A stretch of 8,650 bases of DNA from JANXPZ01 sp034678345. GTDB taxonomy: Bacteria; Eisenbacteria; RBG-16-71-46. Position 1 is the stretch's first letter, and every line of letters begins with the position of its first letter. The position numbers and the translations under genes were made by a program. Shown one piece after another: positions 1-6,020 of the stretch. The notes beneath the pieces are model-generated. The model searched no databases. It was not told the DNA's origin and saw only the letters and a list, made by a program, of their open reading frames with translations. The DNA lies in NCBI GenBank assembly GCA_034678345.1, contig JAXDBZ010000105.1, positions 1 to 8,650 on the forward strand. The letters run 5' to 3'.

Positions 1-1
1 C

Positions 2-786
2 TTCCCGCAGCCGGACCTGCCGACGCTCATCGCGCCCGTCACTGCGCCAGCCTGTCCCACTCAACTGGCCCCGGGGCCAGTAAAGTTGCGTCCTACTGAA
101 CACCCAGCTCCGGCGCCCCAGAAGGTCGCTCCCCTCGCGCCCCAGCGCTACGCGGTCCAGTTCACCATGGATCAGGCGACCCGCGACGACCTGGCCTACG
201 CACAGGCCCTGCTCGGTCACGCCGTTCCCAACGGCGATGTGGCCCAGGTGTTCGCCCGGGCGCTCAAGACCCTGATCGCCAAGCTCGAGCAGCAGAAGTT
301 CGCCAGGACCGAGCGGCCCCGTGCCTGCCACCACAGCGACGACGCCCGGCAGATCCCCGCCGAGGTGAAGCGGGCGGTATGGGAGCAAGATGGCCGAGGT
401 GGCACGGCCCCGCAGCGGACTCGTGCGGGTCGGCCGGGCGGCAGGAGGCCGACCGGCCGACAGGTACCTAGGCGACACGCGGCGACAGGACGTCGCCGCG
501 AGCCGTGTCCGCGTGGGGGCCGTGCCGCCTCGGTCACAAAGCCGACACCGCCGAGCAGCGCTTCGGCCGCGACTTCATGGAGACGAAGCGTGAGTCGCGC
601 GGCAAGCAGCCTCTGCCCGAGCATGCGGCGGAGGTCGTGCCGTACCTGCAGCGGCTGGGGATGAGGACCGGCGAGGCTCGCTACTACGCCGGACTCTGTG
701 CGGACATGCCCGAGGCGAGCCTGGAGGACCGCCTGCGCCACGCGCTGCGCTGCTCGGCCAAGGCCTCGCCACGCCGGGTCGCGTAG
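2..786 (+). pseudogene. Decayed HNH endonuclease gene with RuvA-C-like tail (5' end outside window)
   Basis: The frame is open from the window edge, so the gene starts upstream. The readable N-terminal part includes a Pro/Ala-rich linker, then RYAVQF (from about 146) and IPAEVKRAVWEQDG (353-394). This matches the segment that precedes the zinc/HNH core in a common family of bacterial HNH endonucleases. After 394 this frame becomes Arg/Gly/Pro-rich, with no CxxC or HH signature. The family-like sequence resumes in another frame at about 523, CRLGHKADTAEQRFG, resembling the usual end of the core (RCRAHNxxxAExxFG). It then runs through a helical tail, LPEHAAEVVPYLQRLG, like the RuvA C-terminal domain, to a TAG at 784-786. 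That frame has a stop near 469-471, so one continuous protein is impossible without frame changes. The 128-base gap is close to the length of a normal core, which favours frameshift decay over a large deletion. The family is recalled by pattern. Catalytic activity is very unlikely. Confidence 0.72.
429..500. repeat. Two adjacent inverted repeats inside the broken HNH core
   Basis: Two perfect 9-base inverted repeats sit side by side. GTCGGCCGG (429-437) pairs with CCGGCCGAC (453-461) across a 15-base loop. CGCGGCGAC (478-486) pairs with GTCGCCGCG (492-500) across a 5-base loop. Both fall exactly where the HNH core should be and where neither flanking frame makes family-like sequence. They could be a small repeat element that disrupted the gene, or chance structure in GC-rich DNA. 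I see no target-site duplication. Confidence 0.45.
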
Positions 787-808
787 TGGCGACGCGGCCG
801 GTGCCCGC

Positions 809-2041
809 TCACGCCCCCGCAGCCCCGGGCACCGCGGCCGCGCGTTCGGTCGCCGTCATCGCCTGCCCCGCGCGCACCAGGTCGCGCGCCCAGTCCACCG
901 CGTCGCGCACGTTCCACAGCAGCACGCCGCGCACCACGTCGTCGCGCAGGTAGAAGACCACGGCGGCATCGCCGCGCGAGGCGTCCGTCCGTTGCGGGTC
1001 CTGCCACACCGTCTCGACCCGCAGGCTCGGGTCGAGGTCGCCCACCGCCTCGAAGCCCAGGTCGAAGAGGTCCGAGAAGAAGTACGGGATGCCCTCGTAG
1101 GGCTCGGTGGCGCCGGCCAGGTTCGCGCCGGCGCAGCGGCCGTGCCCGCGGGCGTGCTCCCAGTGCTCGACGCGGAGGCTGCGCCCGAGCGGCACGCACG
1201 GGTAGCGCGCCACGTCGCCGGCGGCGTGGATGTCCGGATCGGTGGTGCGCGCGAACTCGTCCACCACGATGCCGTCGTCCACGTCGAGGCCGGCCGCCTC
1301 GGCGAGGTCCGCCTCGGGATCGATGCCGATGCCCGCCAGCACCGTCTGCGTGCTGATGACGCCGCCGCTCGCGGTGTGGGCGCGGATGAGCCCCTGCGAC
1401 TCCTCGAGCGCGGCCAGCCGGTCCTCGGAGACCGTCTCGATCCCCTCCCGCCGGTAGCGTTCGGCCACCGCCAGGCCGAGGTCGCGCGGCAGCACGCGGG
1501 CCAGCGGGTACTCGCGGTCGACCAGCAGCGTGACCTCCTTGCCGGCGTGGCGCAGGGCCGCCGCCAGCTCGACGCCGACGAAGCCGCCGCCCACCACCAG
1601 CACGTGCTCGAAGCGGTCGAGCCGGCGCGACAGGAAGACGTAGTCCTCGAGGTTGCGGAAGTAGTGCAGCCCGGCGATCTCGGCCCCCGGCACGGTCAGC
1701 CGCCGCGGCTTGCCGCCGGTGGCGAGCAGCAGGCGGTCGTAGCCGTGCTCCACGCCGCGCTCGTCCCACACCACGTGGCGCGCGGGGTCCAGCTCGACCG
1801 CCTCGCGGCGCAGCAGCAGCTCGACGCCGTGCTCGCGGTAGAAGCCCTCCGGGTACACGGGGAGGTCGTCGAGCGTGGCGCGCCCGAACCACAGGTCCTT
1901 CGACAGCGGCGGGCGCTGGTAGGGCGCGTGATTCTCGCGCGCCAGCAGGAGGATACCGCCGGTCGGATCGTGCGCGCGGATGCCCTCGACGGCCGAGGCC
2001 GCGGCCAGACCGCCGCCGACGATGACGTACCGGTGATGCAT
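809..2041 (-). CDS. AIF-like FAD-dependent NAD(P)H oxidoreductase
   Basis: This 410-residue flavoprotein belongs to the pyridine nucleotide-disulfide oxidoreductase fold, in the group of apoptosis-inducing-factor-like and ferredoxin-reductase-like enzymes. An N-terminal Rossmann motif for FAD, VGGGLAAAS, is at residues 8-16. YQRPPLSKDLW (41-51) is the block shared with AIF and ferredoxin reductases. The ATGG strand is at 107-110, and a second Rossmann motif for NAD(P)H, VGGGFVGVE, is at 150-158. The second FAD motif, DIHAAGDV with Asp276, is at 270-277. The segment RVEHWEHARGHG followed by PYFFSDLFDLGFEAVG (290-334) is AIF-like. There is no Rieske domain, CxxC redox disulfide, signal peptide or membrane segment, so it is probably cytoplasmic. 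It is the last gene of an operon, starting two bases after the CPBP stop, with GGAGGT at 2048-2053 fixing the ATG. No ferredoxin partner is encoded nearby, so the electron acceptor is unknown. The family call is firm; the substrate is not known. Confidence 0.9.
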   Translation of the reverse strand: MHHRYVIVGGGLAAASAVEGIRAHDPTGGILLLARENHAPYQRPPLSKDLWFGRATLDDLPVYPEGFYREHGVELLLRREAVELDPARHVVWDERGVEHGYDRLLLATGGKPRRLTVPGAEIAGLHYFRNLEDYVFLSRRLDRFEHVLVVGGGFVGVELAAALRHAGKEVTLLVDREYPLARVLPRDLGLAVAERYRREGIETVSEDRLAALEESQGLIRAHTASGGVISTQTVLAGIGIDPEADLAEAAGLDVDDGIVVDEFARTTDPDIHAAGDVARYPCVPLGRSLRVEHWEHARGHGRCAGANLAGATEPYEGIPYFFSDLFDLGFEAVGDLDPSLRVETVWQDPQRTDASRGDAAVVFYLRDDVVRGVLLWNVRDAVDWARDLVRAGQAMTATERAAAVPGAAGA

Positions 2042-2043
2042 GG

Positions 2044-2802
2044 TCAGACCTCCGGTGCGGCCGCGGCGCGCGCGGCGGCGCGCGCGGCGTACGAGGTGTG
2101 GCCGGCCTGCAGGTCCATCAGGGCGTGGATGAGCATGGCGGCGTAGAGCGAGCCGGTGATCCAGACGACCGCGGCGAGGAAGCCGCCGGTGAGCGCGGTC
2201 ACCAGCGCGTTGCGCCACCCCTGGTAGGAGTGCCCGAGGCCGAAGACGAGCGAGCTGGCCGCGGCCGCCACGGCGAAGACGTGCGGCGGCGGCACGAACA
2301 GGGCGGCGTAGGCGCCCAGGTACCAGATGAGGAAGCCGCGATAGAGGGCCTCCTCGCAGATGCCGGCGGTGACGGACAGCCCGGCGAACCAGCCGAACTC
2401 GCGGCCGGTCACGGGCAGCATGCGCGCCAGGTGCCCCGCCGACTTCTCCAGCTTCGCGACCGCCGTGGTGTCGCCCGGGGTGAACCGGTTGACGCGGGCC
2501 AGCACGGCCACGATGACCGCGACGCCCAGCATCACGCCGCCGAGGCCGCCGGTGATCCGCAGGACGAGGCCGAGGTCCGTCCAGGGCCGCCGGGTCCCGA
2601 GCCACAGCAGCGCCAGCGCGGCCGCGAGCGCCCACAGCAGCACGAGCGAGCTGCGGTAGAACGACAGCCGCGCCGCCGGCAGATACTCCTCGGGGGCCGC
2701 GGCAAGCCGATTGAAACCGAACCGGCTGTGGTCGCTGAGGGGCACGAGCACGAGCAGCACGAGGAAGAGCAGGTGGTCGGGCCAGCCGGGCATGACGATC
2801 AT
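2044..2802 (-). CDS. CPBP-family (CAAX/Rce1-like) intramembrane metalloprotease
   Basis: This 252-residue multi-pass membrane protein has the three CPBP/ABI (Rce1-like) motifs. ICEEALYRGF gives the EExxxR signature with Glu150, Glu151 and Arg155. FGLGHSYQG carries His191. HALMDL carries His226 and Asp230. The glutamates and histidines are the expected catalytic or metal-site residues. Hydrophobic segments are visible at about 10-22, 51-68, 83-102, 137-150, 155-171, 176-190 and 201-230. The C-terminus is a short Ala/Arg-rich tail encoded by a GCGCGCGCGG-type repeat. The ATG overlaps the tag stop as ATGA, and CGGAGG five bases upstream supports this start over a second Met three codons in. Family members process prenylated proteins in eukaryotes and act in immunity, maturation or unknown roles in bacteria. 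The substrate here cannot be told from sequence. It sits between a DNA repair gene and a flavoprotein gene, which gives no obvious target. Confidence 0.88.
   Translation of the reverse strand: MIVMPGWPDHLLFLVLLVLVPLSDHSRFGFNRLAAAPEEYLPAARLSFYRSSLVLLWALAAALALLWLGTRRPWTDLGLVLRITGGLGGVMLGVAVIVAVLARVNRFTPGDTTAVAKLEKSAGHLARMLPVTGREFGWFAGLSVTAGICEEALYRGFLIWYLGAYAALFVPPPHVFAVAAAASSLVFGLGHSYQGWRNALVTALTGGFLAAVVWITGSLYAAMLIHALMDLQAGHTSYAARAAARAAAAPEV
2048..2053 (-). promoter_or_regulatory. Ribosome binding site of the AIF-like gene, inside the preceding gene
   Basis: GGAGGT lies six bases before the ATG at 2041 and is built from the last two sense codons of the CPBP gene (GAG GTC TGA). Ribosomes finishing the upstream gene would uncover or reuse this site, which points to translational coupling. 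It also fixes the start codon. Confidence 0.8.
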
Positions 2803-3422
2803 GCCGGCCTCCGCCGCGGGGCCCGGCGCCGCGCGGCCCGGCCCACCTCGCGGTAGCGGAAGCAGCTCACCAGGTGGTCGTTCACCATGCCGGCCGCCTG
2901 CATCATGGCGTAGCAGATGGTCGAGCCCACGAACTTGAACCCGCGCGCCCGGAGCTCGGCGCTCATCGCGTCGGACAGCGCGGTGCGCGCGGGGATCTGC
3001 TTCAGCGTGCGCCATTCGTTGCGGACGGTCCGCCCGCCGGTGAAGCGCCAGATGAAGCGGTCGAAGCTGCCGAACTCCCGCTGCACGGCGAGGAAGGCGC
3101 GCGCGTTCGTGATCGCCGCCGCCACCTTCTGCCGGTTGCGCACGATGCCGGGGTCGGCGAGCAGCGCCCGCACCCGGCGCGCGTCGTAGCGCGCCACCTT
3201 GCGCGGGTCGAAGCGGTCGAAGGCGCGGCGATAGCCCTGGCGCTTCTCGAGGATGGTGCGCCACGACAGCCCGGCCTGCGCCCCGTCCAGCACCAGCAAC
3301 TCGAACCAGCGCCGGTCCGAGTGCACCGGCACGCCCCACTCGCGGTCGTGGTAGGCGCGGTAGAGCGCCGTGCTCTCGCACCAGGCGCAGCGGACGGGTG
3401 CGGCGGTGGCGGGCTTCCTCAT
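2799..3422 (-). CDS. tag: DNA-3-methyladenine glycosylase I
   Basis: This 207-residue enzyme removes 3-methyladenine from alkylated DNA, the first step of base excision repair. It aligns by eye along its length with E. coli Tag. RCAWC, YHDREWG (24-30), QAGLSW (49-54) and GFKFVGSTICY (161-171) are family blocks. The four zinc ligands are present: Cys12, His25, His183 and Cys187. E. coli Glu38, a base-pocket residue, is replaced here by Asp46 (LDGAQAGLSW), a conservative change. The last 15 residues are mostly Arg, Ala and Pro and extend beyond the E. coli protein. The start is fixed by GGAGGA at 3428-3433, five bases before ATG. The frame stays open far upstream, but that part is antisense to the glutamine synthetase gene and should not be included. 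This is the first gene of the three-gene operon. No convincing promoter hexamers were seen in 3429-3492. Confidence 0.95.
   Translation of the reverse strand: MRKPATAAPVRCAWCESTALYRAYHDREWGVPVHSDRRWFELLVLDGAQAGLSWRTILEKRQGYRRAFDRFDPRKVARYDARRVRALLADPGIVRNRQKVAAAITNARAFLAVQREFGSFDRFIWRFTGGRTVRNEWRTLKQIPARTALSDAMSAELRARGFKFVGSTICYAMMQAAGMVNDHLVSCFRYREVGRAARRRAPRRRPA
2808..2812 (-). promoter_or_regulatory. Ribosome binding site of the CPBP gene
   Basis: GGAGG lies five bases before the ATG at 2802 and inside the 3' end of tag. It decides between two possible Met codons (2802 and 2793): the first has ideal spacing and forms the ATGA overlap with the tag stop. Confidence 0.7.
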
Positions 3423-3460
3423 CGGGCTCCTCCGGTTCCAGGCACAGGCGCGGCCCGCAG

Positions 3461-3558
3461 GGTAGCACGGCGCGAACGCGCCGGGGGAAGCACGCGGGGC
3501 CGGAGGCGCGACGTCCCCCGGCCCCGCGGTACGGCGTCCCGCGCGGTGGCGTGCTACC
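3461..3558. repeat. Long-range 9-base inverted repeat bracketing the glnN-tag intergenic hairpin
   Basis: GGTAGCACG (3461-3469) is the exact reverse complement of CGTGCTACC (3550-3558). The right arm includes the glutamine synthetase stop codon (3554-3556), and the left arm lies in the tag leader. The two arms enclose the 11-base terminator-like hairpin, so a transcript could form a closed multi-stem structure. It may be chance; 80 bases separate the arms. Confidence 0.4.
3493..3528 (-). terminator. Terminator-like hairpin after type III glutamine synthetase
   Basis: CGCGGGGCCGG (3493-3503) and CCGGCCCCGCG (3518-3528) are a perfect 11-base inverted repeat with a 14-base loop. It begins 25 bases past the glutamine synthetase stop in the direction of transcription. 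No T-run follows, so it is not a textbook intrinsic terminator. In GC-rich genomes such stems often act with Rho or protect 3' ends. It separates glnN from the tag operon. Confidence 0.6.
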
Positions 3559-5803
3559 GCATGAACAGCATCTCGCGGTACTTCGGCAGCGACCAGAGCT
3601 GGTCGTCCACCAGGTGTTCGAGCCGGTCGGCCGCCGCCCGGGCCCGGGCCATGAGCGGGCGCACCTCGTCGGCCAGGCGGCGCGCCACCGCCGTCTCGTC
3701 GTGCCCGCCGTTCGGCTCGCCCAGCAGCGCCTCCAGCCGGTCGGCCGCCTCCGTCACCTCGGCCAGCGTGGCGGAGAGCCGCTCGATGCGGCCCGCCAGC
3801 GCCCGCGCGCCCGCCGCCCCCGCCTCGCGCGCGTCGCCCGGGCCCTGGCCGGCGCCGGCCGCCGCCAGCCCGCCCCAGGTCCGCAGCGTCGTGGCGAGCT
3901 GCTTCTCCCCCGCCGGGATGACCATGGTGCGCAGCATCTCGAGCTGGGTCTCGGCCTCGAGCGTCACGTGCTTGATGTAGCGCTCGACGGCGATGTTGAA
4001 GCGGCTCGACAGCTCGATCTCCGTGTACACACCCTGCTCGCGCAGGAACGCCACCCGCGTCGCGTCGCGCAGCACCGCGAGCGCCGCGGGCGTGTCGCGC
4101 AGCTCCGGCAGGCCGCGCGCCGCCGCCTCCGTCCGCCACTCGGCACTGTAGTTGTTGCCGCCGAAGCGCACCGGCGCGGTCTCGCGGAAGGCCTCGCGCA
4201 GCAGGTCGAGCACCGCGTCGTCGCGCCGCGCCCCGGCGTCGAGCTTCGCCTGGAGGCGCCCGGCCAGGCGCGCGGTGGCGTCGGCCACCGCCCCGAGCAG
4301 CACGGCCATCGGCCCGGCGCAGTTCATGGACGAACCCACGGCGCGGAACTCGAAGCGGTTGCCGGTGAAGGCGAACGGCGAGGTGCGGTTGCGGTCGGTG
4401 TAGTCGAGCGCGAGCTGCGGCAGCCGGCCCACGCCCATGTCCACGATGAACTGCTCGGTGCCGCCGGCCGGGGCGCCGGCGAGGATGCGCTCGATGATCC
4501 CGGTCAGGTAGTCGCCGACGAACACGCTGAGGATGGCCGGCGGCGCCTCGTTGGCGCCGAGGCGCAGGTCGTTGTTGGCGGAGGCGATCGCGGCGCGCAC
4601 CGCGTCGCCGTGGTCGTGCACCGCCTTCAGGCAGACGGCGAGGAAGGCGAGGAAGCGCAGGTTCTGGTGCGGCGTGCGGCCGGGGTCGAGCAGGTTCTCG
4701 CCGCGGTCGTTGACCAGGCTCCAGTTCGAGTGCTTGCCGCTGCCGTTGAGCCCCTCGAAGGGCTTCTCGTGGAACAGGCAGACGAAGTGGTGCCGCAGCG
4801 CCACCTTGCGCGCCACGTCCATGGTCAGCGCGTTGTGGTCGTTGGCGATGTTGGCGTCCTCGTAGATGGGCGCCAGCTCGAACTGCATCGGCGCGACCTC
4901 GTTGTGCCGGGTCTTCATCGGGATGCCGAGCCGGTGCAGCTCGAACTCCAGCTCCTCCATGAAGGCCAGCACGCGCGGCGGGATCGAGCCGAAGTAGTGG
5001 TCCTCGAACTGCTGCCCGCGCGGCGAGGCGGCGCCCAGCAGCGTGCGGTCGCACATCACCAGGTCGGGGCGCTGCGCCCAGTAGTCGCGGTCGAGCAGGA
5101 AGTACTCCTGCTCGATGCCGAGCGTGGCGCCGACCGCGCGCACGTCCACGTCGCCGAGCAGCTTGAGGAAGGCCACCGCCTGGCGGTCCACGGCCTCGAG
5201 CGCGCGCAGCAGCGGGGTCTTGTGGTCGAGCGAATCGCCGTGGTACGAGATGAACACCGACGGCACGCACAGCGTGCGCCCGTTCTCGCTCTCCACCAGG
5301 AACATGGGCGAGGACGGGTCCCAGGCGGTGTAGCCGCGCGCCTCGAAGGTCGTGCGCATGCCGCCCGAGGGGAACGACGAGGCGTCCGGTTCGCTCTGGA
5401 TGAGCTGCGAGCCGACGAAGCGCTCGAGCACCTTGAGCTCGCCCGGCATGGTCACGTTCAGGTCGATGAACGAGTCGTGCTTCTCGGCGGTGAGGCCGGT
5501 CATCGGCTGGAACCAGTGCGTGAAGTGCGTGGCGCCGTGGCCGGTGGCCCAGTCGCGCGCCACCGAGGCGATGGCGTTGGCCGCCTCCGGCGACAGCGGC
5601 GCGCCGGTGCGCAGGGTGGTGAGCAGGGCCTGGTAGGCCTCGCGCGGCAGGCGTTCCTTGAGCTTGATGATGTCGAGCACGTGGCGCGCGAAGTACGAGC
5701 TCACCGGCGTGCGGTGGCCGTCGGGCGTACGCGGCAGGGCGAAGGTGCGGGGCCGGCGTTGGTTGGCGGCGAGGCGTGCGGCGCGACGCGAGGTCATGGG
5801 CAT
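3554..5803 (-). CDS. glnN: Glutamine synthetase type III
   Basis: This 749-residue protein makes glutamine from glutamate, ammonia and ATP. Its length fits the type III family (about 700-730) rather than type I (about 470). The family-specific N-terminal block ATHFTHWFQPMTGLTAEKHD is at 91-110. Active-site motifs follow in order: LGIEQEYFLLD (228-238, metal-binding Glu231 and Glu233), HNEVAPMQFELAP (300-312), NGSGKHSNWS (353-362), NDLRLGANEAPPAI (411-424, Arg414) and GNRFEFR (481-487). The C-terminal 100 residues are Ala-rich and helical, then end in the family-typical LWSLPKYREMLFMR. AGGAGG at 5811-5816 lies seven bases before the ATG at 5803 and favours it over the Met two codons in. It is a single-gene unit with its own upstream region and a hairpin downstream. 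There is no PII, ammonium transporter or GOGAT gene beside it. Members are dodecameric cytoplasmic enzymes. A second GS elsewhere in the genome is likely but not visible here. Confidence 0.97.
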   Translation of the reverse strand: MPMTSRRAARLAANQRRPRTFALPRTPDGHRTPVSSYFARHVLDIIKLKERLPREAYQALLTTLRTGAPLSPEAANAIASVARDWATGHGATHFTHWFQPMTGLTAEKHDSFIDLNVTMPGELKVLERFVGSQLIQSEPDASSFPSGGMRTTFEARGYTAWDPSSPMFLVESENGRTLCVPSVFISYHGDSLDHKTPLLRALEAVDRQAVAFLKLLGDVDVRAVGATLGIEQEYFLLDRDYWAQRPDLVMCDRTLLGAASPRGQQFEDHYFGSIPPRVLAFMEELEFELHRLGIPMKTRHNEVAPMQFELAPIYEDANIANDHNALTMDVARKVALRHHFVCLFHEKPFEGLNGSGKHSNWSLVNDRGENLLDPGRTPHQNLRFLAFLAVCLKAVHDHGDAVRAAIASANNDLRLGANEAPPAILSVFVGDYLTGIIERILAGAPAGGTEQFIVDMGVGRLPQLALDYTDRNRTSPFAFTGNRFEFRAVGSSMNCAGPMAVLLGAVADATARLAGRLQAKLDAGARRDDAVLDLLREAFRETAPVRFGGNNYSAEWRTEAAARGLPELRDTPAALAVLRDATRVAFLREQGVYTEIELSSRFNIAVERYIKHVTLEAETQLEMLRTMVIPAGEKQLATTLRTWGGLAAAGAGQGPGDAREAGAAGARALAGRIERLSATLAEVTEAADRLEALLGEPNGGHDETAVARRLADEVRPLMARARAAADRLEHLVDDQLWSLPKYREMLFMR

Positions 5804-5810
5804 GACCCGT

Positions 5811-5816
5811 CCTCCT
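5811..5816 (-). promoter_or_regulatory. Ribosome binding site of glnN
   Basis: A full AGGAGG lies seven bases before the ATG at 5803 and thirteen before the alternative ATG at 5797. This selects the longer form. Confidence 0.8.
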
Positions 5817-5909
5817 GGCTCGGACCACGACGAACCGCGAAGCCCGCCGCGATCGGTTCTGGATGCCGGCCTCGCCGCGAGCGTGCCCGCGGGAAGCCGG
5901 ATGGCTCCC
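5817..5909 (-). other. glnN 5' leader with small hairpins
   Basis: The stretch between the predicted start of transcription and the glnN ribosome binding site has two possible stem-loops. GGGAAGCC pairs with GGCTCCC within 5891-5909, giving seven pairs, one bulge and a four-base loop. GAACCG (5832-5837) pairs with CGGTTC (5854-5859). No riboswitch consensus, leader peptide or anti-terminator with a T-run was recognised. It may only be a structured untranslated leader. Confidence 0.3.
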
Positions 5910-5919
5910 TAGAGTCTAG
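5909..5919. promoter_or_regulatory. Operator-like palindrome CTAGAGTCTAG upstream of glnN
   Basis: CTAGA-G-TCTAG is a perfect 5+1+5 palindrome, notably AT-richer than its surroundings and containing CTAG twice. It lies just downstream of a possible -10 box and would overlap the transcription start, a usual place for a repressor. It is not an NtrC site, and I do not recognise the regulator. Confidence 0.35.
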
Positions 5920-5922
5920 CAG

Positions 5923-5951
5923 AGTATCGGCCGGGAGCGCGGACGCCTCGA
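5923..5951 (-). promoter_or_regulatory. Possible sigma-70-type promoter of glnN
   Basis: On the minus strand TCGAGG (5951-5946, three of six matches to TTGACA) is followed after 17 bases by GATACT (5928-5923, four of six matches to TATAAT). The local dip in GC supports it; the -35 is poor. I looked for a sigma-54 site (TGGCAC-N5-TTGC) between 5804 and 5964 and saw none. Confidence 0.3.
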
Positions 5952-5964
5952 CGCCGGATGCGCA

Positions 5965-5994
5965 AGGGGCCCCCCGGTGGCCCGGGGAGCCCCT
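5965..5994 (-). terminator. Terminator-like hairpin after the M49 peptidase gene
   Basis: GGGGC-C-CCCCGG (5966-5977) pairs with CCGGGG-A-GCCCC (5982-5993), giving 11 GC pairs, one C/A mismatch and a four-base loop. An outer A-T pair (5965/5994) closes it. It lies 26 bases past the peptidase stop. In the RNA the stem is followed by UU and then GCGC, so the U-run is minimal. It also insulates glnN from read-through of the rhomboid-M49 unit. Confidence 0.6.
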
Positions 5995-6020
5995 CTCCCG
6001 CGTCGGCGCGCGCGTCGCCG

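Noticed and set aside
787..808. Possible bidirectional terminator between the HNH remnant and the AIF-like gene
   Set aside because: Only 22 bases lie between the convergent stops, and I found no stem of useful length there.
2050..2090. Repeated GCGCGCGCGG units near the CPBP stop
   Set aside because: They encode the Ala/Arg tail of the CPBP protein and are expected in very GC-rich DNA. There is no sign of a mobile or regulatory repeat.
698..2146. A 482-codon plus-strand frame antisense to the AIF-like gene
   Set aside because: Its composition is low-complexity Arg/Ala/His-rich without motifs, and the opposite strand carries every motif of a known family.
809..2635. Longer form of the AIF-like protein with 198 extra N-terminal residues
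   Set aside because: The extension reads the CPBP gene out of frame. The FAD motif begins at residue 5 of the form starting at 2041, which has GGAGGT before it.
2799..5828. Tag as the end of a 1009-residue fusion protein in the same minus-strand frame
   Set aside because: The extra 802 residues are an out-of-frame reading of glnN. A good ribosome site sits before the ATG at 3422, and the Tag zinc ligand Cys12 is close to that start.
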